Shown here one piece after another: positions 1 through 6,831 of a DNA stretch of 7,664 nt. Source of the stretch: Candidatus Fibrimonadales bacterium (GTDB taxonomy: Bacteria > Fibrobacterota > Fibrobacteria > Fibrobacterales > Fibrobacteraceae). The notes under the pieces were generated by a model, which searched no databases, was not told where the DNA came from, and saw only the letters and a list, made by a program, of their open reading frames with translations. Every line of letters begins with the position of its first letter. The stretch's first letter is position 1. The position numbers and the translations under genes were made by a program. The stretch is from positions 1,142-8,805 of the forward strand of contig WQSA01000089.1 of the NCBI GenBank assembly GCA_009788135.1, given 5' to 3'.

Positions 1-2
1 TG

Positions 3-1292
3 GAACGCCCGGATGTGCAAGACTCGCTTCGCTTTACGGTAAAAGCAAAAGATCCGCACTGGAATAATTTTTGGGAAGCCGCCGGAATGGTCGCTTTTCC
101 AAAACACGCTTGGGAAAATACGGACTTCAATGCAGTTCGCTTTGACTTCCCGGTTGTAAGCGGGCCGTATGAAATAAAACAGATGAGAATAGACCGCAAT
201 CTGGAACTCGCTCGCCGCGCGGACTGGTGGGGCAGGCAAAAGAATTACAACGCCGGCAAATACAACTTCAGCAAAATTATATACCGATTTATGGAAGACC
301 GCAACAAAGCGCTTGAGGCTCTGAAAAAAGGCGATTTTGATGCGTATCCAATTTATACAGCGTCGATATGGGTGAATCAAACTGATTTTGACGGAGTAAA
401 AAAGGGCTATGTATTGAAAAACAGGGTATTCAACAATGAACCAAAAGGCTTTCAAGGATATGCCCTCAACTTGCGCAGAGACAAATTCAAGGATATTCGA
501 GTTCGCAAAGCGCTTTCCCTTCTGCTGAATCGCGAGCTTATGAGCGAGAAATTCATGTTCAACCAGTACTTTTTGCTCAACACATATTATCCGAGTCTCT
601 GGGACAAGCATAAAAATCCCAATGCGCCGCTTTACCCGTTTAATCCAGACTCCGCTCGCAAGCTCTTTGAAGAAGCGGGCTACACTGTAAATTCTCGAGG
701 CAAATTGGTTGATGGCGCAGGAGAGCAATTTGAACTCACATTCCTGAATTACGCCGAAGATATTCGCCATGCGACAAAATTTCAAGAAGATCTTAATACC
801 GTTGGCGTAGATTCAAAAATAGAAACCGTATCGCTTTCAACTTTCCGTCAGCGAATAGACGAGGCTAATTTTGACCTCTGCTGGCTAGCATGGGGAGCTG
901 GCCGCCTGAGCGATCCCGAAGCGAGCTGGCACTCCAAAACCGCAAACGACAAAGGCACAAATAATGTAGCCGGCGTGCAAGACAGAGTTATAGACAGCCT
1001 GATAGAAGCTCAAAAAACCGAGCACAATCTTGATGTGCGCAACGAGATTCTTAAGAATCTGGACACCCGCCTTACCGAAATAGTTCCAAACATTTTGCTC
1101 TGGCAATCCGACAACAACAAAATTCTGCATTGGAATCGCTTTGGTTACCCAAAGTCGCTCTACGGCAAGTTCAACCGCGAAGAAGCAATTCCGGTTTATT
1201 GGTGGTACAGTTCCGAAAAAGCCCAAAAATTGCAAGAAGCGCAGAAAAAAGGCGAAAATCTGCCGATTATGGAAATGGATATCAGATATTAG
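3..1292 (+). CDS. Family-5 extracellular solute-binding protein, YejA-like (C-terminal part, 5' end outside window)
   Basis: This is probably the periplasmic substrate-binding subunit of an ABC importer for peptides or peptide-like compounds. The reading frame is open from base 3, so the 429 residues seen are the C-terminal part of a protein that is usually about 600 aa; the GTG at 15 is unlikely to be the real start. Family marks that can be seen are SGPYE near the left end, then GYALNLRRDKFKDIRVRKALSLLLNRE (the typical 'N..r..f.D.rVRkAl' block), then the FNPDSARKLFEEAGY block and the tryptophan-rich C-terminal lobe ending ILLWQSDNNKILHW and VYWWYSSEKAQ. This order is typical of SBP_bac_5 proteins, and the NLRR and WWY forms fit the YejA (microcin C/oligopeptide) branch best. 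The signal peptide and any permease genes would lie upstream, outside the window. No frameshift is visible. The substrate cannot be told from sequence. Confidence 0.88.
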   Translation, partial: ERPDVQDSLRFTVKAKDPHWNNFWEAAGMVAFPKHAWENTDFNAVRFDFPVVSGPYEIKQMRIDRNLELARRADWWGRQKNYNAGKYNFSKIIYRFMEDRNKALEALKKGDFDAYPIYTASIWVNQTDFDGVKKGYVLKNRVFNNEPKGFQGYALNLRRDKFKDIRVRKALSLLLNRELMSEKFMFNQYFLLNTYYPSLWDKHKNPNAPLYPFNPDSARKLFEEAGYTVNSRGKLVDGAGEQFELTFLNYAEDIRHATKFQEDLNTVGVDSKIETVSLSTFRQRIDEANFDLCWLAWGAGRLSDPEASWHSKTANDKGTNNVAGVQDRVIDSLIEAQKTEHNLDVRNEILKNLDTRLTEIVPNILLWQSDNNKILHWNRFGYPKSLYGKFNREEAIPVYWWYSSEKAQKLQEAQKKGENLPIMEMDIRY

Positions 1293-1304
1293 TTTACTAT
1301 ATTT
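1293..1304 (+). promoter_or_regulatory. Probable -10 element for the beta-barrel gene at 1311
   Basis: TTTACTATATTT directly follows the TAG of the solute-binding protein gene. The TATATT core (1298-1303) lies 7 bases before the ATG at 1311, and there is no Shine-Dalgarno sequence between them. The same core recurs before other genes in this window. No clear -35 box is seen. Transcription would begin at or next to the start codon. Confidence 0.5.
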
Positions 1305-1310
1305 ATCTAT

Positions 1311-1988
1311 ATGCGTATTTTTACTAAAATTTTGCCAACGGCATTGCTTATTGCTTTTTTGGCGCAAGCCTCTTTTGCCGCTAACGGCAATATTTACGAT
1401 CGCGATTTGGTGCGCGGGTTTCTTGGGCTTAAAGGCGATTTTCGCAGCATGAAGTCCGATGGCGTAAAGTTGATAAATAGCGCAACGGGAAAAAGCTATT
1501 CGAAAATTTATGTGGATGGTCATGTGGAAATAGGAGCCGAACATCTTCAATTGCGCACTTGGTTTGATATTGATTTTATGCCAATTACTCCGGAAAGAGG
1601 CGATACCGAGTGGTTTAGCTACGGAATCACTTGGATGTGGGGATACAAGCTATTGCATCAGAACTCCATTTTCAATATAATTCCATCTATAGGCCCAGGC
1701 GTTGAATTGATGAATACTCGCGCTAGCAATAATACCGAGCTCGCAAGTTCTTTTGGGCCAACCTTAAATCTGGAACTGGAGCTTCGCTTGCAGGGAGGCC
1801 AGTTTTCTGCTGGCATATATGGTGGTTACAAGGTTGTTCGCCACTATGGCTGGGATGATTTGAGCGCAGACAATGCTTCTGGATGGCCTTCCAGAGGCGA
1901 CGTTAATGCAGACAGAGCATTCGTAGGCTTAAAACTCTCCTGGACCATGTTGAATAATTTTCAAAGAAGGGAAAAAGATCTTTTCTAG
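1311..1988 (+). CDS. Secreted, probable outer-membrane beta-barrel protein of unknown function
   Basis: I do not recognise a named family. The 225-residue product starts with a clear Sec signal peptide: basic MRIFTK, a hydrophobic core at about 7-20, and cleavage probably after SFA at residue 23. The mature part is rich in alternating polar/hydrophobic stretches with aromatic and glycine residues, for example HVEIGAEHLQLRTWFDIDF, WFSYGITWMWGYKLL, LNLELELRLQGGQFSAGIYGGYKVV and AFVGLKLSWTML, as expected for about eight beta strands of a small outer-membrane barrel. The chain ends in Phe, common in barrels, although the last strand-like segment stops some 12 residues earlier. The gene begins 18 bases after the binding-protein gene but has its own TATATT element, so it may be transcribed separately. 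ATG 1311 is the natural start because it sits at the head of the signal peptide. An extracellular or periplasmic fate other than a barrel is possible. Confidence 0.75.
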   Translation: MRIFTKILPTALLIAFLAQASFAANGNIYDRDLVRGFLGLKGDFRSMKSDGVKLINSATGKSYSKIYVDGHVEIGAEHLQLRTWFDIDFMPITPERGDTEWFSYGITWMWGYKLLHQNSIFNIIPSIGPGVELMNTRASNNTELASSFGPTLNLELELRLQGGQFSAGIYGGYKVVRHYGWDDLSADNASGWPSRGDVNADRAFVGLKLSWTMLNNFQRREKDLF

Positions 1989-1997
1989 CGTGAACCC

Positions 1998-2025
1998 TTG
2001 AATTTCGCTGGAAATTTTCTATATT
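1998..2025 (+). promoter_or_regulatory. Probable sigma70-type promoter of the infC-rpmI-rplT operon
   Basis: TTGAAT (1998-2003) is followed by a 16-base spacer and TATATT (2020-2025), inside the longer string TTTTCTATATTT. This is the best -35/-10 pair in the window. A start site about 7 bases downstream gives a 5' leader of roughly 25 bases before the infC TTG. Confidence 0.6.
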
Positions 2026-2043
2026 TGTTGCTATGTTCAATTT

Positions 2044-2048
2044 AGGAG
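2044..2048 (+). promoter_or_regulatory. Ribosome binding site that fixes the infC TTG start
   Basis: AGGAG ends 9 bases before TTG 2058. A stop codon in the infC frame at 2043-2045 rules out any start further upstream, so this site and the TTG are the only sensible initiation pair. The site lies inside a possible seven-codon leader ORF at 2033-2056. Confidence 0.65.
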
Positions 2049-2057
2049 TCCGTTAGT

Positions 2058-2726
2058 TTGCTTCCACCTCGAGGTCGCCCACAGCCGAACCGTCCAAAAG
2101 ACGGAGTTCGCATAAATCAAGAAATAAGAGTTCCCCAAGTTCGCCTAATAGACCCTAGAGGCGCCCAAGTAGGAATTGTAGATATCCAAAGAGCTTTGCA
2201 AATGGCAAAAGAAGCCGAGCTTGATTTGGTAGAAGTCTCTCCGAACGCCAATCCGCCAGTTTGCAGAATTATAGACTACGGCAAGTTCCGTTTTGAGCAA
2301 ACAAAAAAGCAGAAAGCCGCAAAAGCCCATCAGCAATCGACCGGGCAGGTAAAAGAGATCAAATTGCACTTTCAAACCGCCTCAAACGATTACCGTTACC
2401 GCATGGTACAGGCTCAGGAGTTTTTGACAAAAGGTTTTAAAGTAAAGGTTATAGTTCAGTTTAAGGGCAGGGAGATTTCCAGAATGGAATTCGGCCACCG
2501 CCTTATAGACCAGGCTAAAGAAGACTTGTCTCCTTATGGAGATATAGAAGAATTGAAGTTGGAAAAGTGTTTCGCCATTTCAGTTAGCCCCCGCAAGGGC
2601 GGTATAAAGAAAAAGGAAACGCTAAAGCCTGATGAACAGGCAAAGCACGAAACCGAGCAAAAGGCTGCAGGTGAGGCTTTTAACAATGGGGGCGACCCCA
2701 ATTCCCAGAGAGGACAAAATGCCTAA
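2058..2726 (+). CDS. infC: Translation initiation factor IF-3
   Basis: IF-3 binds the 30S subunit, prevents premature joining with 50S and checks start codon and initiator tRNA pairing. The N-terminal domain is clear: RINQEIRVPQVRLID at about 18-32, then LDLVEVSPNANPPVCRIIDYGKFRFEQ (56-81), the family signature. A lysine-rich linker (82-100) leads to the C-terminal domain (about 97-180) with KEIKLHFQTASNDYRYRMVQAQEFL and VIVQFKGREI. At 222 aa it is longer than the usual 170-180; the excess is an N-terminal tail of about 17 residues and a polar tail at 181-222. Translation starts at TTG 2058, with AGGAG nine bases upstream. A rare start codon is typical of infC and underlies autoregulation in E. 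coli (AUU there), so similar feedback is plausible here but not shown. The last 8 bases overlap rpmI. Confidence 0.96.
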   Translation: MLPPRGRPQPNRPKDGVRINQEIRVPQVRLIDPRGAQVGIVDIQRALQMAKEAELDLVEVSPNANPPVCRIIDYGKFRFEQTKKQKAAKAHQQSTGQVKEIKLHFQTASNDYRYRMVQAQEFLTKGFKVKVIVQFKGREISRMEFGHRLIDQAKEDLSPYGDIEELKLEKCFAISVSPRKGGIKKKETLKPDEQAKHETEQKAAGEAFNNGGDPNSQRGQNA

Positions 2727-2916
2727 AATGAAAACCCACGGAGGAGCGAAAAAACGCTTCCGAGTCACAGGTTCTGGCAGTGTTAAATACAAACACTCCG
2801 GCGCTCGCCACATTCTCACAAAGAAAACCACAAAGCGCAAACGCAATTTGCGCCAGAATGGAATAGTGAGAGAAACCGAAGAGTTCCACGTTAAACGTAT
2901 GTTGGTAAAAGCCTAA
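2719..2916 (+). CDS. rpmI: 50S ribosomal protein L35
   Basis: L35 is a small basic protein of the large ribosomal subunit. The 65-residue product is full length for the family and shows the standard MPKMKTHGGAKKRFRVTGSG beginning, the KHSGARHILTKKTTKRKRNLR core and a short basic tail. The chosen ATG at 2719 lies inside the end of infC (ATGCCTAA, 8-base overlap), with AGAGAGGA at 2707-2714 as ribosome binding site inside infC codons. Translation of the two genes is therefore probably coupled. The frame is open further upstream, but that part is only a shadow of infC and has no L35 homology. Confidence 0.97.
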   Translation: MPKMKTHGGAKKRFRVTGSGSVKYKHSGARHILTKKTTKRKRNLRQNGIVRETEEFHVKRMLVKA

Positions 2917-2925
2917 GGAGCAAGC

Positions 2926-3282
2926 ATGTCTAGAGCAAAAACAAGAGTTCCCAGCCGTGAACGTCGCAAAAAAATAATCAAGGCCGCAAAGGGTTATTAT
3001 GGCCGTCGCAAAAGCAATCTGCGTTTGGCCATAGAAGCTACCACCCATGCCGGTCAGTATGCATACGAACACCGTCGCGATAAAAAAGGCGATTTCCGCT
3101 CTTTGTGGATTCAGCGTCTTAACGCAGCGGTTCGCGAGCATGGCATGAGTTACAGCGAGTTTATCCATTTGCTTTCCGTTGCCAAAATAGACTTGAACCG
3201 CAAGGTTCTGGCAGACTTGGCAATCACAGATCCTGCCGCTTTCGCAAAAGTTGTGGAAGTCGCTAAGAGTGCTAAGAAATAG
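2926..3282 (+). CDS. rplT: 50S ribosomal protein L20
   Basis: L20 binds 23S rRNA early in large-subunit assembly and represses the rpmI-rplT part of this operon in well-studied bacteria. The 118-residue product is the standard length. It has the highly basic N-terminal extension (SRAKTRVPSRERRKKIIKAAKGYYGRRKSNLR, about 2-33), the RDKKGDFRSLWIQRLNAA block (about 51-68) and a globular C-terminal part ending VVEVAKSAKK. Its ribosome binding site AAGGAG (2915-2920) overlaps the rpmI stop codon, and the spacer to ATG 2926 is only 5 bases, so rpmI and rplT are tightly coupled. No L20 operator structure was recognised by eye. A long hairpin of heptamer repeats begins six bases after its stop codon. 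Confidence 0.97.
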   Translation: MSRAKTRVPSRERRKKIIKAAKGYYGRRKSNLRLAIEATTHAGQYAYEHRRDKKGDFRSLWIQRLNAAVREHGMSYSEFIHLLSVAKIDLNRKVLADLAITDPAAFAKVVEVAKSAKK

Positions 3283-3287
3283 TGGAA

Positions 3288-4375
<1,088 letters not shown>

Positions 4376-4384
4376 CGAATCGGC

Positions 4385-4396
4385 ATTTACTATATT
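4385..4396 (+). promoter_or_regulatory. Probable -10 element for the response regulator gene
   Basis: ATTTACTATATT lies in the 31-base gap after the permease. The TATATT core (4391-4396) is 10 bases before ATG 4407, and no Shine-Dalgarno sequence is present. It matches the element before 1311 at TTTACTATATT. A -35 box is not evident. Confidence 0.45.
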
Positions 4397-4406
4397 AAAA
4401 TAAGTT

Positions 4407-4742
4407 ATGAAAACTATTTTTATTGTTGACGATACGGATACGAATCTGGTTACGGCAAAAGAGGCGCTGGAAGAAGATTACAGGGTTTTCACAATGCCAT
4501 CTGCCGCAAAGATGTTTGCGTTTCTGGAAAAAATGACTCCAGACTTGATTCTATTGGATATAGAAATGCCCGAAATGAATGGCTTTACCGCACTGGATAA
4601 ACTAAGGGAAAAAGAAAAAACCGCAAAAATACCCGTTGCATTTTTAACCGCGCACGGCGGAATGGCTGGCGCAACAGACTTTATAGTGAAACCTATTTCA
4701 AAAGAAGATTTGCAACACCGCGTAGTAGAACTTCTTAAGTAA
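4407..4742 (+). CDS. Single-domain response regulator (receiver domain only), shortened alpha-4 region
   Basis: This is a CheY-like phosphoacceptor without an output domain, so it probably acts by protein contact or in a phosphorelay. In the 111-residue product the acidic pocket is D8-D9 (FIVDD), the phosphorylation site is D51 in LILLDIEMPEMNGF, the switch Thr is T81 (AFLTAHG) and the conserved Lys is K95 in FIVKP. All catalytic residues are present, so phosphorylation is expected. The odd part is between T81 and K95: only 14 positions apart, against about 22 in CheY, so most of helix alpha-4 and its loop is missing. That face normally makes partner contacts. No histidine kinase is adjacent. 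The gene has its own TATATT element and its end overlaps, tail to tail, the end of the ABC ATPase gene on the other strand by 8 bases. Confidence 0.92.
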   Translation: MKTIFIVDDTDTNLVTAKEALEEDYRVFTMPSAAKMFAFLEKMTPDLILLDIEMPEMNGFTALDKLREKEKTAKIPVAFLTAHGGMAGATDFIVKPISKEDLQHRVVELLK

Positions 4743-5484
4743 TCTCATCCTTAGGAACGGGCAGCTCGGCCAATGCCTTCGCTGCATCAGCAATGCTTTC
4801 GTTCTTGTAATCGCTGTGCAAAAGACCGTCCTTGAGCTTTATGGTGCGGCTGCTGAAAGTCGCTATGTCTGGCTCGTGAGTCACAAAAACTATTGTCTTT
4901 CCCACGCCGTTCAACTCTTGAAAAAGAGACATAATTTCATAACTTGTCCTGGTATCCAAGTTTCCTGTTGCTTCGTCTGCCAAAATCATAACAGGGTCGT
5001 TCACTAAAGCTCTGGCAATGGCAACCCTCTGCTGCTGGCCCCCGGAAAGCTGATTGGGAAAATGACCGCTGCGATAAGCAAGCCCAACTTTATCAAGGCA
5101 AGCCATAGCTCTGTCTCTGCGCTCCTTTGCGGCAATCGCGGAATTGTAAAGCAATGGAAGCTCCACCTGTTCAACTGCGCTGGTGCGCGGCAAAAGGTTA
5201 AAGCTCTGAAACACAAAACCTATTTTTCTGTTTCTCAGCTGTGCAAGCGCATCTCTCTTCAACTTGTGCGTTGGCTCGCCATCCAAAATGTACTCTCCAC
5301 TCGAAGGTCTGTCCATGCAGCCAAGCGTGTTGAGCAAGGTTGTTTTTCCGCTGCCGCTCGCTCCCATTATGGTCACAAACTCGCCTTTGAAAACAGAAAA
5401 GCTAACCCCGCGCAATGCATGCACTACTTCCGATCCCATGCGAAAATTTCGCTTGATAAGCTTGATATCTAAAATCGCATTCAC
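4735..5484 (-). CDS. LolD/MacB-type ABC transporter ATP-binding protein
   Basis: This is a cytoplasmic ATPase that would drive an FtsX/LolC/MacB-like membrane partner, typically for lipoprotein release or for transport of envelope substrates or drugs. The 249-residue product has all nucleotide-binding motifs: Walker A GASGSGKT (41-48), Q-loop Q93 in FVFQSFNLLPR, signature LSGGQ (146-150), Walker B VMILADE (165-171), D-loop GNLD (174-177) and H-loop H203. The stretch GKTTLLNTLGCMDRPSSGEY is typical of the LolD/MacB branch. DEATGNLD has Ala where DEPTGNLD is usual, probably harmless. The C-terminus runs some 25 residues beyond the usual end. The start is GTG 5484, sharing GTGA with the stop of the upstream barrel/HEAT gene, which points to coupled translation. 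No permease gene follows, because the next gene is convergent, so its membrane partner must be encoded elsewhere. Confidence 0.9.
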   Translation of the reverse strand: MNAILDIKLIKRNFRMGSEVVHALRGVSFSVFKGEFVTIMGASGSGKTTLLNTLGCMDRPSSGEYILDGEPTHKLKRDALAQLRNRKIGFVFQSFNLLPRTSAVEQVELPLLYNSAIAAKERRDRAMACLDKVGLAYRSGHFPNQLSGGQQQRVAIARALVNDPVMILADEATGNLDTRTSYEIMSLFQELNGVGKTIVFVTHEPDIATFSSRTIKLKDGLLHSDYKNESIADAAKALAELPVPKDEIT

Positions 5485-6788
5485 AAAGAGCCCATTATCT
5501 CTATAACGGTTTCCCTGACTATTCCCGTAGTCTGATTTGCCACGGCAGAAAGAGCCTTGCGAGATTCTGGAGTGTTTATTACGCCAAGCGCAAGAGCCGC
5601 CTCCCTGGCAACAGCTTCGTCTGAATTGTCTGCGACTATGCCTGCCAAATGGTCAAAGAATATTGGGTCCGGAAAATGACTCATAACGCGAATTGCAGTG
5701 ATTCTGTTTTCCTTAGCAAGCTCTTTGTTTTTCGCTTCCCTAATAATAAATCTTTTTGCCACCATTCCCCTGTCTATGAAAACCTGTTCTTTCGCCAGCA
5801 AGGAATCCAATTCAAACGCATCAGCTTTATAGCTATCTACAATTTCCTGGAAATTCTTTTGCAAATCCAGAATATATTCGCTGTTTGCGTTAGGCTCGGC
5901 ATCTTTATACAGCATTTCAAGATAATCCACTCTCGACCGCATAAAGGTCAAATCCTTTTCATGCACGGAAAGCTGTTTTTTAAGACTATCTACCTCAGCC
6001 TTCCGGCTCTGCAAGCTTGGGGTAAATCCGCCATTGACGGCAATGGACATATAGACTCCGGGAGAGCGATAACCGGTATATGCGCCAGGATTTTTGGTTC
6101 TAAACTTGAAGTCGCCTTTGTCAGAGAAAAAGTATCTGTAAAACTCTGTTGCTCCCGCGCTGATTTGAAAAGTATTCATAGGCTTGAAAGACAAGCCTAC
6201 ATTATGATGCGAAAACCCATATCTGAAAAATCCCTCATAAGCAGCTTGCAGTTTTGGCGTGCCCAAATTTTGCTCAAAACCCCAAAAAGGAGCAACCGCA
6301 TCTGCATCCATAACCGGAAAAGCCGAAACTCCGCCCAGAATAGTCCACGAATCGCCTCCCCACTGAGCAACTGCGTAAAACTCCCCAGTTTGCTCTTTGC
6401 GCTCGTTTTTTGGAACCGAATAAAAATACGCCTCGGAGCTTTGCACAAAGGCTCTAGCCCCAATTGAAAAAGCCGGCGCAAAGCTATAAGCCTGGGATAC
6501 TTGGTTTTTTATGTCCAAAGAAACAGTACCGCCAAACTGAACGCCTAATTCCAGTGAATTGAAAAGCCCAAAGCGCAAAGAACTCACGAACGGGTACTTG
6601 TCGCACATGTTAGATTCGTCATTTTTAGTGCAACTGGAGTGATGGTAGCCAAGGGTTCCTCTAACCTGAAAGGCTTTTTCGCCCAAAACATGCGCAGAAG
6701 GTACAATCAGAAAATCGCTGCCATCGCTCAGGGCAAAAATTGCGTGCGGAAACAGGCAAATCAGGAATACTAATATATTTCTTCTCAT
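5481..6788 (-). CDS. Envelope protein: signal peptide, beta-barrel-like region, coiled coil, HEAT-like C-terminus
   Basis: Function not recognised. Numbered from ATG 6788 (435 aa), a signal peptide covers 1-19 (MRRN, hydrophobic core, cleavage probably after IFA). Residues 20-255 are rich in short amphipathic, aromatic/glycine strands (QVRGTLGYHH, SLRFGLFNSLELGVQFGG, APAFSIGARAFV, AYEGFFRYGFSHHNVGLSF, GVYMSIAVNGGF), like an outer-membrane barrel or porin-like domain. C53 and C62 could form a disulphide in a loop. Residues about 260-340 look like a coiled coil (AEVDSLKKQLSVHEKDL and later). Residues about 360-435 are helical with HEAT-like repeats (EAVAREAALALGVINTPESRKAL). GTG 6794 could also be the start and sits 7 bases after a TATATT, but ATG 6788 gives the cleaner signal peptide. 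The gene overlaps the ATPase gene by GTGA, suggesting an operon. Confidence 0.8.
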   Translation of the reverse strand: MRRNILVFLICLFPHAIFALSDGSDFLIVPSAHVLGEKAFQVRGTLGYHHSSCTKNDESNMCDKYPFVSSLRFGLFNSLELGVQFGGTVSLDIKNQVSQAYSFAPAFSIGARAFVQSSEAYFYSVPKNERKEQTGEFYAVAQWGGDSWTILGGVSAFPVMDADAVAPFWGFEQNLGTPKLQAAYEGFFRYGFSHHNVGLSFKPMNTFQISAGATEFYRYFFSDKGDFKFRTKNPGAYTGYRSPGVYMSIAVNGGFTPSLQSRKAEVDSLKKQLSVHEKDLTFMRSRVDYLEMLYKDAEPNANSEYILDLQKNFQEIVDSYKADAFELDSLLAKEQVFIDRGMVAKRFIIREAKNKELAKENRITAIRVMSHFPDPIFFDHLAGIVADNSDEAVAREAALALGVINTPESRKALSAVANQTTGIVRETVIEIMGSL

Positions 6789-6801
6789 GAACACAAAAGG
6801 T

Positions 6802-6812
6802 AATATAGAAAA
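6802..6812 (-). promoter_or_regulatory. Probable -10 element for the barrel/HEAT gene
   Basis: Read on the minus strand this is TTTTCTATATT, with the TATATT core at 6807-6802. It lies 7 bases before GTG 6794 and 13 before ATG 6788. It matches the infC element at TTTTCTATATT. No Shine-Dalgarno sequence is present. Confidence 0.45.
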
Positions 6813-6815
6813 TAA

Positions 6816-6822
6816 CTATTTT
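6816..6822 (+). promoter_or_regulatory. Possible -10 element for the IbrA-like gene (GTG start)
   Basis: CTATTTT resembles the CTATATT element seen elsewhere in the window and ends 9 bases before GTG 6832. It is in very A/T-rich DNA, so a chance match is likely enough to keep confidence low. A rival plus-strand TATATT at 6774-6779 lies 7 bases before ATG 6787. Confidence 0.25.
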
Positions 6823-6831
6823 ATTATTATT

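Noticed and set aside
3..14. GTG at 15 as the start of the binding-protein gene
   Set aside because: The frame is open to the window edge upstream, and the product begins in the middle of a family-5 protein with no signal peptide.
885..1550. Long minus-strand open frame (221 codons) across the binding-protein end and the barrel gene start
   Set aside because: It lies opposite two well-supported plus-strand genes, spans the gap between them, and its translation shows no domain or membrane pattern of its own.
1987..2009. AGCG/CGCT inverted repeat as a terminator after the barrel gene
   Set aside because: Only four pairs in the stem, no T run follows, and it overlaps the -35 region of the infC promoter.
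2632..2718. Upstream extension of the L35 reading frame
   Set aside because: It only reads infC in another frame; L35 starts at MPKMKTHGG (2719), which has a ribosome binding site and family-standard length.
5649..6467. Plus-strand open frame of 272 codons opposite the barrel/HEAT gene
   Set aside because: The minus-strand gene has a signal peptide, a coiled coil and HEAT-like repeats in a consistent order; the plus-strand translation looks random and has no start signal.
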